Positions 1 through 8,503 are shown, counted from the stretch's first letter. The stretch: 54,687 nucleotides of DNA from Candidatus Gastranaerophilales bacterium (GCA_947587615.1 CANPYC010000013.1:1-54687), one strand, 5' to 3'. The notes: generated by a model not told the origin, from the sequence alone. Translations and numbers: made by a program.

Positions 1-445
1 AATGCTGAAGATAATCTGTTTTGTGCAGCACCAATTATTGATTTTCTGTCTGTAATGTTATCAATTGCATCATCAAGGTCATCTAGTGCAGCTGAAAAGT
101 CTTTTGCTTTATCCGGACCTTCGCCATTTGCAATTTTTACGAGGCTAAAATCACCACTTGATATATTTGTTAACGCAGAAAAAGATATTTTTTCAAATAG
201 TTTAGCGTCAGCTGTAATTGTGTTATCATCAGTTGAATTTGCACCAACTTGGAATGTAGCGCCTTTATCTGCTAAACCGCTTTTTTTACCTTTATCTTCT
301 TGCCCAAACAATGTTAATGAAGAATACTTTGTAGAAGTACCAACACGGTCTATTTCACTAATTAAAGCTTGAACTTCATCATCCATTGCTTTAATTTCTT
401 CATCAGAATAAGTACCGTTTTTTGCTTGAAGTGAAATAAATTTTA
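1..445 (-). pseudogene. 5'-truncated flagellin fragment, running off the left edge
   Basis: Read on the minus strand, this stretch is open without a stop and matches the conserved N-terminal D0/D1 part of flagellin. It begins at a segment reading LQAKNGTYSDEE, passes through EVQALISEIDRVGTSTKYSS and ends at the window edge in IGAAQNRLSSA, the hallmark end of the N-terminal domain. The first roughly 85 residues of a normal flagellin, including the start codon, are missing. Upstream of about position 440 the frame stays open to about 518 but encodes a Phe-rich stretch unlike flagellin, and it then enters a REP-like repeat. The break is therefore a real junction (deletion, recombination between flagellin copies, or assembly end) and not a simple stop. 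The middle domain continues beyond the window. The flagellin identity is confident; whether the gene is dead is inferred from the missing 5' end. Confidence 0.72.
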
Positions 446-491
446 TTGGTCGAAAAAAGATAAAATTGGTAAATAAATTGGTATATAAAAA

Positions 492-680
492 CCGTAGGGT
501 AGACTTTAGTCTGCTATCTCACTTAAAATAAGACATATTCAGCAAAATTACAATAGCCCAAACCTTGAAAACGGTAGACTAAAGTCTACCCTAGCGGTTT
601 TCTATCACAATTCTTTTATTAATTTTCCACCTCTTACTAAGGATGATAGACGAAACGCTGGAGCGAAGTCCACCCTACGG
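492..680 (-). repeat. Composite of three REP-like palindromes (first copy)
   Basis: Three related imperfect palindromes carry the core CCGTAGGGTGGACTT. Unit a is at 492-514 (plus orientation). Unit b is at 573-597 (minus), with a perfect 8-bp stem GGTAGACT/AGTCTACC. Unit c is at 657-680 (minus). Units a and b face each other about 60 bases apart, like a REPIN (REP doublet). The GTAG tetranucleotide 5' of a hairpin is the known signature of REP sequences mobilised by RAYT (TnpA-REP) transposases; no such transposase is in this window. The same order of units, with recognisably similar spacers, recurs in inverted orientation at the right end of the window (from 54533). The rest of the gap up to the next gene (681-893) has no recognisable gene. 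Confidence 0.75.
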
Positions 681-840
681 TTTTTTATTTCCATCCTTTT
701 TTTAAAAGCTCTCGCTTTATGGCATGACAATACGTGTAAAAAAGATGACACAATAAAGCCTGCTTTCTTGCTATATAACACAACAATTTCACCACAGTAC
801 AGCTTTTAATTATTTCTTTTTTATTTTATACTTAACAAAG

Positions 841-868
841 TAGTATACTATGTAATTTAGTCTACATA
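841..868. promoter_or_regulatory. Palindrome and dyad upstream of the mscS operon
   Basis: A perfect 10-bp palindrome TAGTATACTA (841-850) overlaps a dyad TATGTA-N8-TACATA (849-854 and 863-868), about 25 bases before the mscS start. TGTA/TACA elements resemble those in operators of BlaI/MecI-type repressors, and a BlaI-like gene lies in this cluster, but the half-site arrangement is not the classical one. This is a candidate operator only. Confidence 0.25.
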
Positions 869-893
869 AACAACATTCATTTTGGGAGGAATA

Positions 894-1754
894 ATGGAAG
901 AATTTTTAAACATGGATTTTATTCAACTGAAACCGGAATATATAAAAATAATCTTATTTATTTGGAACATTATAAAATGTACTTTTTTACTTGTTGTTTG
1001 CGTTAAACTTTTGCGTTGGTTTTGTGATAAACTCTTTAAAAATCTTGTTTCAAAGCTTGATTCACAAGAGCGCAAGCAGCAGCTTCTAACACTTAAAGCT
1101 ATTCTTGTACATGGGCTTGAATTTGTTATATTTGCCATATATTTAATGAATATGCTTTTTATTTTCGGAATAGACGTTCGTCCGCTTCTTGCAACAGCGG
1201 GTGTTTTGGGTGTTGCTGTCGGTTTTGGCGCAAAAAGATTTGTTGAAGATATTATAACAGGTATTATAATTTTAATTGAAGGACAAATTCGTGTCGGAGA
1301 TTATGTTGAAATACACGGCATGAGCGGATTTGTTGAAAAAATTACCCTAACTTTAATAACTGTTCGCTCAGATAAAACGGGTGCTGTTAATTTTATTCGC
1401 TGCGGTTATGTTGATTCGATTATAAACCATACAATGCAGTATGCTTACGCATTTTTCCCGATTGATGTTGCTTATAAGGAAAATGTTGAAAATGTTACAA
1501 GAGTAATTTATGAGGCATTTAATATTTTAAAGGGCGACAAAGAATGTGCTAAACTTATACTTGATAATATTGAAATATTCGGGCTGGATGAGTTTAAAGA
1601 AAGTTCGCTTTGTATCAAGTGCAGAATTAAAACTAAACCAAAAGGACAATGGTATATTAAAAGAAACTTTAATAGAATATTAAAAGAAAGATTTGACATC
1701 GAAGGCATAGAAATACCTTTTAATCAAGTTGTTGTTACAAATGCCGGTGCATAA
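894..1754 (+). CDS. Small mechanosensitive channel, MscS family
   Basis: A 286-residue inner-membrane protein of the MscS family, which opens under membrane tension to release osmolytes. Two membrane segments are visible at about residues 17-40 and 69-92, followed by the glycine/alanine-rich pore helix at about 95-125 (GVLGVAVGFGAKRFVEDIITG), the family's most conserved region, and then a soluble beta/alpha domain. The length suits minimal MscS/YkuT-type channels. The ATG at 894 is preferred over the in-frame TTG at 882 because a good ribosome binding site, GGGAGG, sits at 884-889 just before it. It leads a plus-strand run with the lipoprotein and blaI-like genes. Confidence 0.9.
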   Translation: MEEFLNMDFIQLKPEYIKIILFIWNIIKCTFLLVVCVKLLRWFCDKLFKNLVSKLDSQERKQQLLTLKAILVHGLEFVIFAIYLMNMLFIFGIDVRPLLATAGVLGVAVGFGAKRFVEDIITGIIILIEGQIRVGDYVEIHGMSGFVEKITLTLITVRSDKTGAVNFIRCGYVDSIINHTMQYAYAFFPIDVAYKENVENVTRVIYEAFNILKGDKECAKLILDNIEIFGLDEFKESSLCIKCRIKTKPKGQWYIKRNFNRILKERFDIEGIEIPFNQVVVTNAGA

Positions 1755-1767
1755 AGTGTTAAGGGTT

Positions 1768-2028
1768 ATGATTAAAAAAATTTTTTTTATTGTTGTTTTT
1801 ATTTGTTTATGTGGTTTAATTGGTTGTGTGCTTTCGGGATGTAAGCAAACTGTAATTGAAGTAAATTATGAGAATGCTTCGTCCCGAGCTCTAAAAGAGG
1901 CACAAGAAAATGCGCAAAAGGAAAAAAGAGGGGATAACGGTATAATTTTTCTTGGAGAAACGAATTCCGCAAATCCGAGTATAAAAATGAACTTTGGTCC
2001 TTCCGATTTGAAATTTGATATTGATTAA
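1768..2028 (+). CDS. Small putative lipoprotein
   Basis: An 86-residue protein with a Lys-rich N-terminus, a strongly hydrophobic stretch and an LSGC lipobox (residues 22-25), so it is probably exported and lipid-anchored at Cys25. The mature part is short, charged and without a family I recognise. An in-frame ATG at 1729 would overlap the end of mscS; the start at 1768 (MIKKIFFIV) is preferred because it gives a clean signal peptide and follows the mscS stop by 13 bases. It lies between mscS and the blaI-like gene and is probably cotranscribed with them. Confidence 0.6.
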   Translation: MIKKIFFIVVFICLCGLIGCVLSGCKQTVIEVNYENASSRALKEAQENAQKEKRGDNGIIFLGETNSANPSIKMNFGPSDLKFDID

Positions 2029-2061
2029 AATTAAGAAGCTATACAACAGAAAGGAATAAGC

Positions 2062-2415
2062 ATGCAATCCAGACATGGCAGTCTTGAAAGTGCAATTTTA
2101 AGTACTCTTTGGAATCTTGAAAAAGACGGAATATATACAAATACGGTTAAAGATGTTTACGAGATACTATCTCAAAACGACAGCGGCAAAAGAGCTTATA
2201 CAACAATTAAAACGGTTATGGACAGACTTTTTGAAAAAAAACTGCTTCTTCGTTTCAGAGAAGGAAGGAAATTTTGTTACAGGACGGTATATTCTAACAG
2301 AGAAATAGTTGAAAATTCACTTAATGAACTTGCAAACAGGTATTGCAGCGGAAATATCGATATATTAAAGGAAATATTAAATTCCGTAATTGAAAAACAA
2401 CTTGTTAGTGTATAA
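2062..2415 (+). CDS. BlaI/MecI/CopY-family winged-helix repressor
   Basis: A 117-residue transcriptional regulator. The N-terminal winged helix carries the family pattern: LESAILSTLW, the TVKDVYEIL helix, and AYTTIKTVMDRLFEKKLL leading to the wing with GRKFCYR. In this family the C-terminal helix mediates dimerisation, and in classical systems it is cleaved by a BlaR1/MecR1 sensor protease. No BlaR1-like partner and no beta-lactamase lie nearby; instead the gene sits just before the rsmH-ftsL-ftsI-murE block. A ribosome binding site AAAGGA precedes the ATG. The family call is secure; the regulon is not known from sequence. Confidence 0.88.
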   Translation: MQSRHGSLESAILSTLWNLEKDGIYTNTVKDVYEILSQNDSGKRAYTTIKTVMDRLFEKKLLLRFREGRKFCYRTVYSNREIVENSLNELANRYCSGNIDILKEILNSVIEKQLVSV

Positions 2416-2416
2416 T
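2411..2416 (+). promoter_or_regulatory. Perfect -10 box 7 bases before an ATG
   Basis: TATAAT ends 7 bases before the ATG at 2424 and contains the stop codon of the blaI-like gene. TTGAAA at 2390-2395 could be a -35 element with a short 15-base spacer. The expected start of transcription would fall at or one base before the ATG, so the downstream gene may be leaderless. Confidence 0.4.
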
Positions 2417-2423
2417 AGTTATC

Positions 2424-2804
2424 ATGGATAGCGAAAAGCTAAAACTTTATAATAACAAACTTCTTGTTGCACAGCTTATTCAAGATGTTTTGTGTGATAA
2501 AATTTCCGTGCTTGACGCTTTGACAAACTTTCCAAAAGACATTCCCGATATAAATATAAAATGTGCTTTTGATGCGCTTGTACATAGAGAAGCCGATGAA
2601 GATTTAAGGAAAAGAATTAAAGACTATGCACAAATTCAAGATGAATACCTTGAAAGTATTGCGTATATGTTAAAAGAAAATCGGGCTTTACCTAAAAATA
2701 TTATTGCACAATATTTGATATATCACAAAGACGACCTGATAAGCTATACAAATAAAACTTTTGCAGATGTTTTTAAAAAAATCAAAAGAATAATAAATTT
2801 TTAA
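2424..2804 (+). CDS. Conserved-looking protein of unknown function upstream of rsmH
   Basis: A 126-residue, mostly helical, soluble protein with no signal peptide, membrane segment or cysteine motif, and not a family I recognise. It starts 9 bases after the blaI-like gene and ends 8 bases before rsmH, so it is embedded in the division cluster at about the place where mraZ stands in many bacteria. It shows no MraZ/AbrB-like sequence pattern. It lacks a Shine-Dalgarno site; a perfect TATAAT lies at 2411-2416. A function in division or in regulating the cluster is only a guess from position. Confidence 0.6.
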   Translation: MDSEKLKLYNNKLLVAQLIQDVLCDKISVLDALTNFPKDIPDINIKCAFDALVHREADEDLRKRIKDYAQIQDEYLESIAYMLKENRALPKNIIAQYLIYHKDDLISYTNKTFADVFKKIKRIINF

Positions 2805-2812
2805 TATAAATT

Positions 2813-3757
2813 ATGAATAATGATGTTGATAAAAATAATTCCGAATTTGTCCATTATACTGTTATGAAAGATGAAACAGTCGGGTCTTTGATGTGTGAAA
2901 ATTCCGATAAAATTTTTGTTGATTGTACTTTAGGAGGCGGGGGACACAGCGAGGAAATACTAAAAAGAATTTCAAAAAAAGGAAGATTAATTGCTTTTGA
3001 TGTTGATGACGACGCTATAAAGTATGCAAGCTTTAGACTTAAAGATTACAAAAATCTTACAATTATCAAAGCAAGTTATAATGATATTGATATTGAGCTA
3101 AAAAAGCTTGGAATTGAAAAAATTACGGGCGGGGTAATATTTGACCTTGGCGCTTCTTATCATCAGCTAACTTGCGCTAAGCGGGGATTTAGCTTTTCAA
3201 AAGACGCACCTTTAGATATGCGCTTTAATCAGGAACAAGACTTTAGCGCTTGGGATGTTGTTAATAAATATAGCGAAAAAGAACTTGTTGATATTTTTTC
3301 AAAGTATGGCGAAGAGCGTTTTTCAAAAAGAATAGCCCATGCAATTGTTCAATCAAGACCGATTAATACAACGCTTGAACTTGCTTCTTTAATTGTTGGG
3401 GCTACTCCTAAGATTAAGACAAAAATTCATCCCGCAACAAGAGTTTTTCAAGCAATAAGAATTGAAGTTAATCATGAATTGTTAAATTTTGAAAATACAT
3501 TATTAAAAGTTATAAATTTGTGTGATATTGGTGCTATAATAAGTTTGTTATCATTCCATTCTCTGGAAGACAGGTTAGCAAAACAGATACTAAAAGCATA
3601 TAGTACATGCCGCTGTGATAAGTATGCTCCCGTATGTACATGTCAAGGTCGTATGCTGGAGCTGATTAACAAAAAACCCATAGTGGCACAAGCTCAAGAA
3701 ATCAAGCTAAATCCACCATCCAGAAGTGCAAAATTGAGAGTTGCGAGAAGAATATAG
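2813..3757 (+). CDS. rsmH: 16S rRNA m4C1402 methyltransferase RsmH
   Basis: A 314-residue S-adenosylmethionine-dependent methyltransferase that N4-methylates C1402 in the decoding centre of 16S rRNA. It shows the family's opening HYTVMKDETV, SAM motif I as FVDCTLGGGGHSEEIL at about residues 35-50, the GVIFDLGASYHQL segment, and the C-terminal ISLLSFHSLEDR motif followed by a Cys-rich CRCDKYAPVC stretch. The length is normal for RsmH (MraW). As in most bacteria it heads the cell-division block and is followed at once by the ftsL-like and ftsI genes. Confidence 0.97.
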   Translation: MNNDVDKNNSEFVHYTVMKDETVGSLMCENSDKIFVDCTLGGGGHSEEILKRISKKGRLIAFDVDDDAIKYASFRLKDYKNLTIIKASYNDIDIELKKLGIEKITGGVIFDLGASYHQLTCAKRGFSFSKDAPLDMRFNQEQDFSAWDVVNKYSEKELVDIFSKYGEERFSKRIAHAIVQSRPINTTLELASLIVGATPKIKTKIHPATRVFQAIRIEVNHELLNFENTLLKVINLCDIGAIISLLSFHSLEDRLAKQILKAYSTCRCDKYAPVCTCQGRMLELINKKPIVAQAQEIKLNPPSRSAKLRVARRI

Positions 3758-3767
3758 CGGGGTAAAT

Positions 3768-4304
3768 TTGAAACCGTCATTTTATAAAGGCAGTAAACAT
3801 AGATATAGGTCAACAAAAGATAAAAAAAACAGGGTTGAAATGCCTGTTGGGGTCAACGTTGAGCTTGCTCAACCGGTATCTAACCCTATTAAAGATGATG
3901 ATTTTAACAATAATCAGGTTTGCAATAATCAAATTATCAGCGGATATTTTTTAAACGAAAAGCCGTATAAAGAAATGATAATTCAAAGAGTTAATCATTT
4001 TCTCTATGGAATTTTAGGTTTTTTGGTTCTTTTTTGCTTCGTATGTTATTATTTTGTTTCTTGTAAAGAGGTTCAACTTAATAAAATTTCTCGTGAAACA
4101 CTCGAGCTTAATTATGAAAATGAAGACTTACAAAACAAGGTTGACAGTTTGCAATCTTATTATAATATTGATAAAGCCGTTTCAAGTGCAAATATTTTAG
4201 AAAGAGCTAAACGGGTTGTTGAAGTTAATGCAATTGATGTTCCTAAAGTTAACTTTAGTAAAAAGCAAAATAAAACAAAACATTCTTTGGTTGTCAGCTA
4301 TTAA
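3768..4304 (+). CDS. ftsL: FtsL-like division protein
   Basis: A 178-residue bitopic membrane protein between rsmH and ftsI, the standard position of ftsL. A basic, disordered cytoplasmic N-terminus of about 75 residues is followed by one membrane segment at about residues 78-98 and a short coiled coil (LELNYENEDLQNKVDSLQ), then a basic tail. FtsL forms a complex with FtsB/DivIC and recruits FtsW and FtsI to the septum. FtsL proteins diverge strongly, so the call rests on architecture and synteny. The TTG at 3768 is chosen because GGGG lies just upstream and it begins after the rsmH stop; an earlier TTG at 3741 would overlap rsmH. The long N-terminus is unusual for FtsL. Confidence 0.72.
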   Translation: MKPSFYKGSKHRYRSTKDKKNRVEMPVGVNVELAQPVSNPIKDDDFNNNQVCNNQIISGYFLNEKPYKEMIIQRVNHFLYGILGFLVLFCFVCYYFVSCKEVQLNKISRETLELNYENEDLQNKVDSLQSYYNIDKAVSSANILERAKRVVEVNAIDVPKVNFSKKQNKTKHSLVVSY

Positions 4305-4319
4305 TTTTTTGGGGAAACT

Positions 4320-6029
4320 TTGAAAGAAAAAATATACAATAAATTTGATAGACGTGTCGGTTGCCTACAGTCTTTGTTTTATATTACCTGTTTGGCATTA
4401 GCATTGTATTTATTTTTACTTCAGGTTTGCGACATCAGAAATTGCAAAAAAAAGGCAAAGACTCAAAGAACCTCAAAAATGTATGTCTTAAGAGGAGAGA
4501 TTGTTGACAGATACGGTTTTAAACTTGCTGCCGATAAAACAACTTTTATTCTCTATGCTCATCCTAAATACTACGATTCAACGCCCGAAGAGCTGGCTAA
4601 AAAACTCTCGCCTTATGTTAATATCCCTGTTGGCGAACTTACAAAAAAACTCTCTCAAACAAATAAAAAAATAATTACAATTAAAAAAGATTTAGACAGA
4701 AAAACAGTAAGAGAAATTAAGAAAAAAGGTTTAAGAGAGCTCTCCTACGAAGTTAAAAACAAAAGAGTTTATCCTCAGGGGACTTTGGCTGCGCATATTC
4801 TCGGTTTTTATAACCCTAATGCAGACACGGCGGGCGGAATTGAACATAAAGCAAAAGATTATCTGGAGTATATTGATAAGACTATAACTTATGAAAAAGC
4901 TCCTAATGGCGATATTATCTATAATATCAGCGTTAATCCCGAGGATGTATCCGCTCCTGTCAAAGGTAAAACCCTTACATTAACAATTGACAGCGCTGTT
5001 CAGCATGTCTGTGAAAAATATCTCTTAAAGGCTATTCAAAAATTTAAAGCACCAAGAGCAGCAGCTATTGTTATAGACCCAAAATCGGGTGAAGTCTTAG
5101 CTCTTGCGGTTGCTCCAACTTACGATCCTAATGAATACGGTAAATATACAATGCAGGAGATGAAAAACTGGGCAATTACAGATGTTTACCCTCCGGGGTC
5201 AACTTTTAAAATTATTACGGTTGCTTCTGCTTTTATGAATAAAAAAATTAATAAATTTTCTAAAATTAATGATACAGGTAAAATGAAAATCGGCTGGTGG
5301 GACGTTGTAAACTACGACTATAAGTCAAAAGGCGCTCCCGGGATGATTGACCTTGTTTATCTTTTTGAACATTCATCCAACATTGGTTCAATTAAGATTT
5401 CTCAAATGATGAGCGATAAAGAATTTTACGACAGCTTAAGGCTTTTTAATTTTGGAGAAAAAACAGGTATCGACTTACCTGGTGAATCCGCCGGACTTCT
5501 GCCCGCACCAAAATTTTGGGATATTGCAACCCATGGCGCTATGGGTTACGGCTACGGCGCTTCAACAACGGCTATTCAAATGGCGGCTGCAGTTAGCGCA
5601 ATTGCAAATAAAGGTGTTTGGATAACTCCGCATGTTATAAAATATTCTCCCGAAGAACTTGAAACAAAAATTGAAAAAAGGCGTGTACTTGACGAACAGG
5701 ATGCAAAAGATATAACGGAATTACTTGTAAAATCAATTGAAAACGGAAAAAATCCCGTCAAGATGGATGATTTTTATATTGCCGCAAAAACAGGTACCTC
5801 AAGAAAACCAAACAGCAACGGAACGGGCTATTCAAACAAGCTCTATACCTCCATGGTCGGCTATTTTCCTGCAAGCGACCCGAGAGCCGTTTTATATGTT
5901 ATTGTTGATTCTCCTTCGGGTGAAGGTATTTGGGGTTCGACTGTTGCAGCTCCGATTTTTAAAGAAATTACGGTTGAGCTTGTGAGAATTTTAAACCTCA
6001 CACCCGATAAACATATAACAAAAAAATAA
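4320..6029 (+). CDS. ftsI: Septal peptidoglycan transpeptidase FtsI (class B PBP)
   Basis: A 569-residue class B penicillin-binding protein that cross-links septal peptidoglycan. One N-terminal membrane anchor (about residues 17-37) is followed by the RGEIVDRYG motif of the non-catalytic domain and the transpeptidase domain. All three active-site motifs are present: S294-T-F-K297, S352-S-N354 and K490-T-G492-T. The start is TTG at 4320, supported by GGGGAA a few bases upstream. It follows the ftsL-like gene by 15 bases and precedes murE by 42. No PASTA domain is visible at the C-terminus. Confidence 0.95.
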   Translation: MKEKIYNKFDRRVGCLQSLFYITCLALALYLFLLQVCDIRNCKKKAKTQRTSKMYVLRGEIVDRYGFKLAADKTTFILYAHPKYYDSTPEELAKKLSPYVNIPVGELTKKLSQTNKKIITIKKDLDRKTVREIKKKGLRELSYEVKNKRVYPQGTLAAHILGFYNPNADTAGGIEHKAKDYLEYIDKTITYEKAPNGDIIYNISVNPEDVSAPVKGKTLTLTIDSAVQHVCEKYLLKAIQKFKAPRAAAIVIDPKSGEVLALAVAPTYDPNEYGKYTMQEMKNWAITDVYPPGSTFKIITVASAFMNKKINKFSKINDTGKMKIGWWDVVNYDYKSKGAPGMIDLVYLFEHSSNIGSIKISQMMSDKEFYDSLRLFNFGEKTGIDLPGESAGLLPAPKFWDIATHGAMGYGYGASTTAIQMAAAVSAIANKGVWITPHVIKYSPEELETKIEKRRVLDEQDAKDITELLVKSIENGKNPVKMDDFYIAAKTGTSRKPNSNGTGYSNKLYTSMVGYFPASDPRAVLYVIVDSPSGEGIWGSTVAAPIFKEITVELVRILNLTPDKHITKK

Positions 6030-6071
6030 CTTTGTAATAAAATATACTTAAAAACGTAAGGAATAAGAAAA

Positions 6072-7532
6072 ATGGACTTAGATACGATTGTTAAAAATAT
6101 TGATACGCTTGAAGTTTTGAATTATAAAAATGTTGATATAAAAGGAATTTCCTATAATTCCAATACAATAAATTCTCATGAAATTTTTGTATGTTTAAAA
6201 GGTGAACACGTTGACGGACACAACTTTGCGCAAAATGCTTTTGAAAAAGGCGCAATTGCTCTTATGTGCGAGCGTCCTTTGAATATTGAAATTCCGCAAT
6301 TAATTGTTAAATCTACTCAAGAAAGCATTGCAGATTTAGCTGCGGTTTTTTATCATAACCCCTCGCATGAGCTTAATTTAATGGGTGTTACGGGTACTAA
6401 CGGGAAAACAACCGTTGCTCATCTTGTTCAGAAAATTTTTGAGAAGGATAATAAAAAATGCGCTCTTATAGGCACATTAGGCTATAAGCTTTCTTCAAGC
6501 GATGATTACCTTGAAACAAAGCATACAACACCCCAAGCGCCAAAAATGCAAGAAACGCTTAAAAAAATTCTAAATTCGGATATATTAAACGTTATAACAG
6601 AGGTTTCAAGCCATTCTTTAGAACAATTCAGGGTTAAAAACTGTAATTTTTCAACGGCAATATTTACAAACCTTACTCAAGACCATCTCGACTATCATAT
6701 AACAATGGATAACTATTTTAATGCCAAGGCAAAGCTTTTTAAAGGCTTAAAAAAAGGAAATAATGCGGTCGTTAATAACGACGATAAATATTCAAAAAGA
6801 TTGATTGATGTTATTGATAAAGAAGTTAATGTCTATACTTACGGAGTTAAAAATAATTCCGATATTATGGCTCAAAACGTTGAATTTATGTCGGACGGAG
6901 TGTCTTTTGTCTGCTGTTATAAGGATGAGAAAGTACCTTTTAAACTTCATCTGAACGGGATGTTTAGTGTTTATAATTCGTTGGCTGCAATCGGCGCTGC
7001 ACTTGCAAACGGAATAGAGCTGACAATTATTAAAGAAGCGCTTGAAAAAACAAGAAGTGTTGCGGGTCGTTTTGAAATAGTAAGAACCAATCCGATGGTT
7101 ATTGTTGATTATGCGCATACACCTGACGGGCTTGAAAATGTTTTAAGGGCAGCAAGAGAGCTTACTCCAAAAGAAGGAAATTTAATTTGTCTGTTTGGTT
7201 GCGGCGGCAATCGTGATTGTACAAAGCGTCCGAAAATGGGAAAAATTGCTCAGCAGCTTTGTGACAAAATAATTGTTACATCGGATAATCCAAGAAATGA
7301 AGACCCTCAGCAGATTATAACGGATATTCTCTCGGGGCTTGCTTTAATTAATCCTAAGGTTGTTTTTGTTGAACAGGATAGACACCTTGCAATTAAGCTT
7401 TTGAAAGATATTTCAAGCGAAAATGATGTTTTGGTTTTAGCAGGAAAAGGGCATGAAACTTATCAAATTCTTGCCGATAAAACAATTCATTTTGACGATA
7501 GAGAAGAAGTTGTAAAAGTTTTTGGCGAATAA
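6072..7532 (+). CDS. murE: UDP-MurNAc-tripeptide ligase MurE, meso-DAP type
   Basis: A 486-residue cytoplasmic Mur ligase that adds the third stem-peptide residue to UDP-MurNAc-L-Ala-D-Glu using ATP. The ATP-binding loop GTNGKTT is at residues 108-114 and the central ligase signature includes EVSSHSLEQFR and FTNLTQDHLDYH. The specificity motif D405-N-P-R408, followed by NEDP, is the one that recognises meso-diaminopimelate; lysine-adding enzymes differ there. This predicts DAP-type peptidoglycan. A TAAGGA ribosome binding site precedes the ATG. It ends the plus-strand division block at a strong terminator. Confidence 0.96.
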   Translation: MDLDTIVKNIDTLEVLNYKNVDIKGISYNSNTINSHEIFVCLKGEHVDGHNFAQNAFEKGAIALMCERPLNIEIPQLIVKSTQESIADLAAVFYHNPSHELNLMGVTGTNGKTTVAHLVQKIFEKDNKKCALIGTLGYKLSSSDDYLETKHTTPQAPKMQETLKKILNSDILNVITEVSSHSLEQFRVKNCNFSTAIFTNLTQDHLDYHITMDNYFNAKAKLFKGLKKGNNAVVNNDDKYSKRLIDVIDKEVNVYTYGVKNNSDIMAQNVEFMSDGVSFVCCYKDEKVPFKLHLNGMFSVYNSLAAIGAALANGIELTIIKEALEKTRSVAGRFEIVRTNPMVIVDYAHTPDGLENVLRAARELTPKEGNLICLFGCGGNRDCTKRPKMGKIAQQLCDKIIVTSDNPRNEDPQQIITDILSGLALINPKVVFVEQDRHLAIKLLKDISSENDVLVLAGKGHETYQILADKTIHFDDREEVVKVFGE

Positions 7533-7603
7533 ACTTTTTCTTTTCAAGGCTCAAGCTTCAAGCCCTTTAATTTAATTTCATTTTTATTTTTTACAATAAT
7601 AAA

Positions 7604-7636
7604 TTAAGCCGTAAGTTAATTACGGCTTAATTTTTA
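7604..7636. terminator. Bidirectional terminator between murE and fabI
   Basis: A perfect 11-bp stem (TTAAGCCGTAA at 7604-7614, TTACGGCTTAA at 7620-7630) with a 5-base loop has an A-run before it and a T-run after it, so it can serve the convergent murE and fabI transcripts. Confidence 0.85.
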
Positions 7637-7658
7637 ATATTTGATAATATTTTATTTT

Positions 7659-8465
7659 TTATTCAAATTTTATTTGCGCCATTTCATCCAATGAAGCAAA
7701 AACTTCACTTGCTCCGCAATCAACAAATTGAACCTGTGCCGTTACTGCGCTTGAAAGGTCGGATAATAAATATAGAGCAGCTTTACCAACTTCAGATACT
7801 TCAGGAGTTCTTTTTAGGGGTGCTTTTAATACATTTGCTTTAAGCATTCTGTCAAATCCGCCAATACCTTTTGCCGCCATTGTTTTAACCGGACCTGCCG
7901 ATAAACAGTTGCATCTGATATTATATTTTCCAAGGTCGTTTGCAATAAATCTCATTGAAGATTCAAGCGCAGCTTTAGCTACACCCATTATATTATAATT
8001 TGCAACAACTTTTGTAGCGCCAAGGTATGTCATAGCTAAAATTGAACCGCCGCCAGAAGCTTCCATTTGAGGTTTAGCATATCTTGCAATTGTTACTAAA
8101 GAATAAGCGCTTACATGCATTGCTAAATCCCAACCTTCACGAGATACCGAGTAAAAATCTCCTACTAAGTCGTCTTTATTTGCAAATGCAACGGCATGAA
8201 CTACAAAATCTAATTTATCATATTTTTTTTGATATTCTTCAAAAACTTTTTTAACATCTTCATCTTTTGTAACGTCGCATTCCATGCACATTTTAGTATT
8301 CATGGATTCCGCTATTGGGCGAACTCTTTTTTCCATAGCTTCATTTGCATAAGTGAAAGCAATTTCAGCGCCATGAGCATGTAGTTGTTCGGCTATTGCG
8401 TTTGCTATCCCGAATTTATTTGAAACACCAAATATTATGCCTTTTTTGCCTTCCATTAAACCCAT
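7659..8465 (-). CDS. fabI: Enoyl-[acyl-carrier-protein] reductase FabI
   Basis: A 268-residue NAD(P)H-dependent short-chain dehydrogenase-type enzyme that reduces the trans-2-enoyl-ACP in the last step of fatty-acid elongation. The glycine-rich dinucleotide site is at residues 9-20 (GIIFGVSNKFGI) and the catalytic arrangement is Y147, Y157 and K164 (Y-x6-K), almost identical in numbering to the E. coli enzyme. The sequence belongs to the triclosan-target FabI class. A near-perfect AAGGAGGT lies 8 bases before the ATG. It is transcribed away from the zinc-ribbon gene, with murE convergent on its 3' side. Confidence 0.95.
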   Translation of the reverse strand: MGLMEGKKGIIFGVSNKFGIANAIAEQLHAHGAEIAFTYANEAMEKRVRPIAESMNTKMCMECDVTKDEDVKKVFEEYQKKYDKLDFVVHAVAFANKDDLVGDFYSVSREGWDLAMHVSAYSLVTIARYAKPQMEASGGGSILAMTYLGATKVVANYNIMGVAKAALESSMRFIANDLGKYNIRCNCLSAGPVKTMAAKGIGGFDRMLKANVLKAPLKRTPEVSEVGKAALYLLSDLSSAVTAQVQFVDCGASEVFASLDEMAQIKFE

Positions 8466-8497
8466 ATAAGTAACCTCCTTAAAGTATCTATAAGTAA

Positions 8498-8503
8498 ATT
8501 ATA
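8498..8503 (-). promoter_or_regulatory. -10 box of the fabI promoter
   Basis: A perfect TATAAT on the minus strand lies about 33 bases before the fabI start and upstream of its strong Shine-Dalgarno. A TTGTAT about 16 bases further upstream is a weak -35 candidate. Confidence 0.4.

Noticed and set aside
55-372. Plus-strand reading frame of 105 codons
   Set aside because: It is the antisense of the flagellin fragment, which is clearly conserved on the minus strand; the plus frame has no ribosome binding site.
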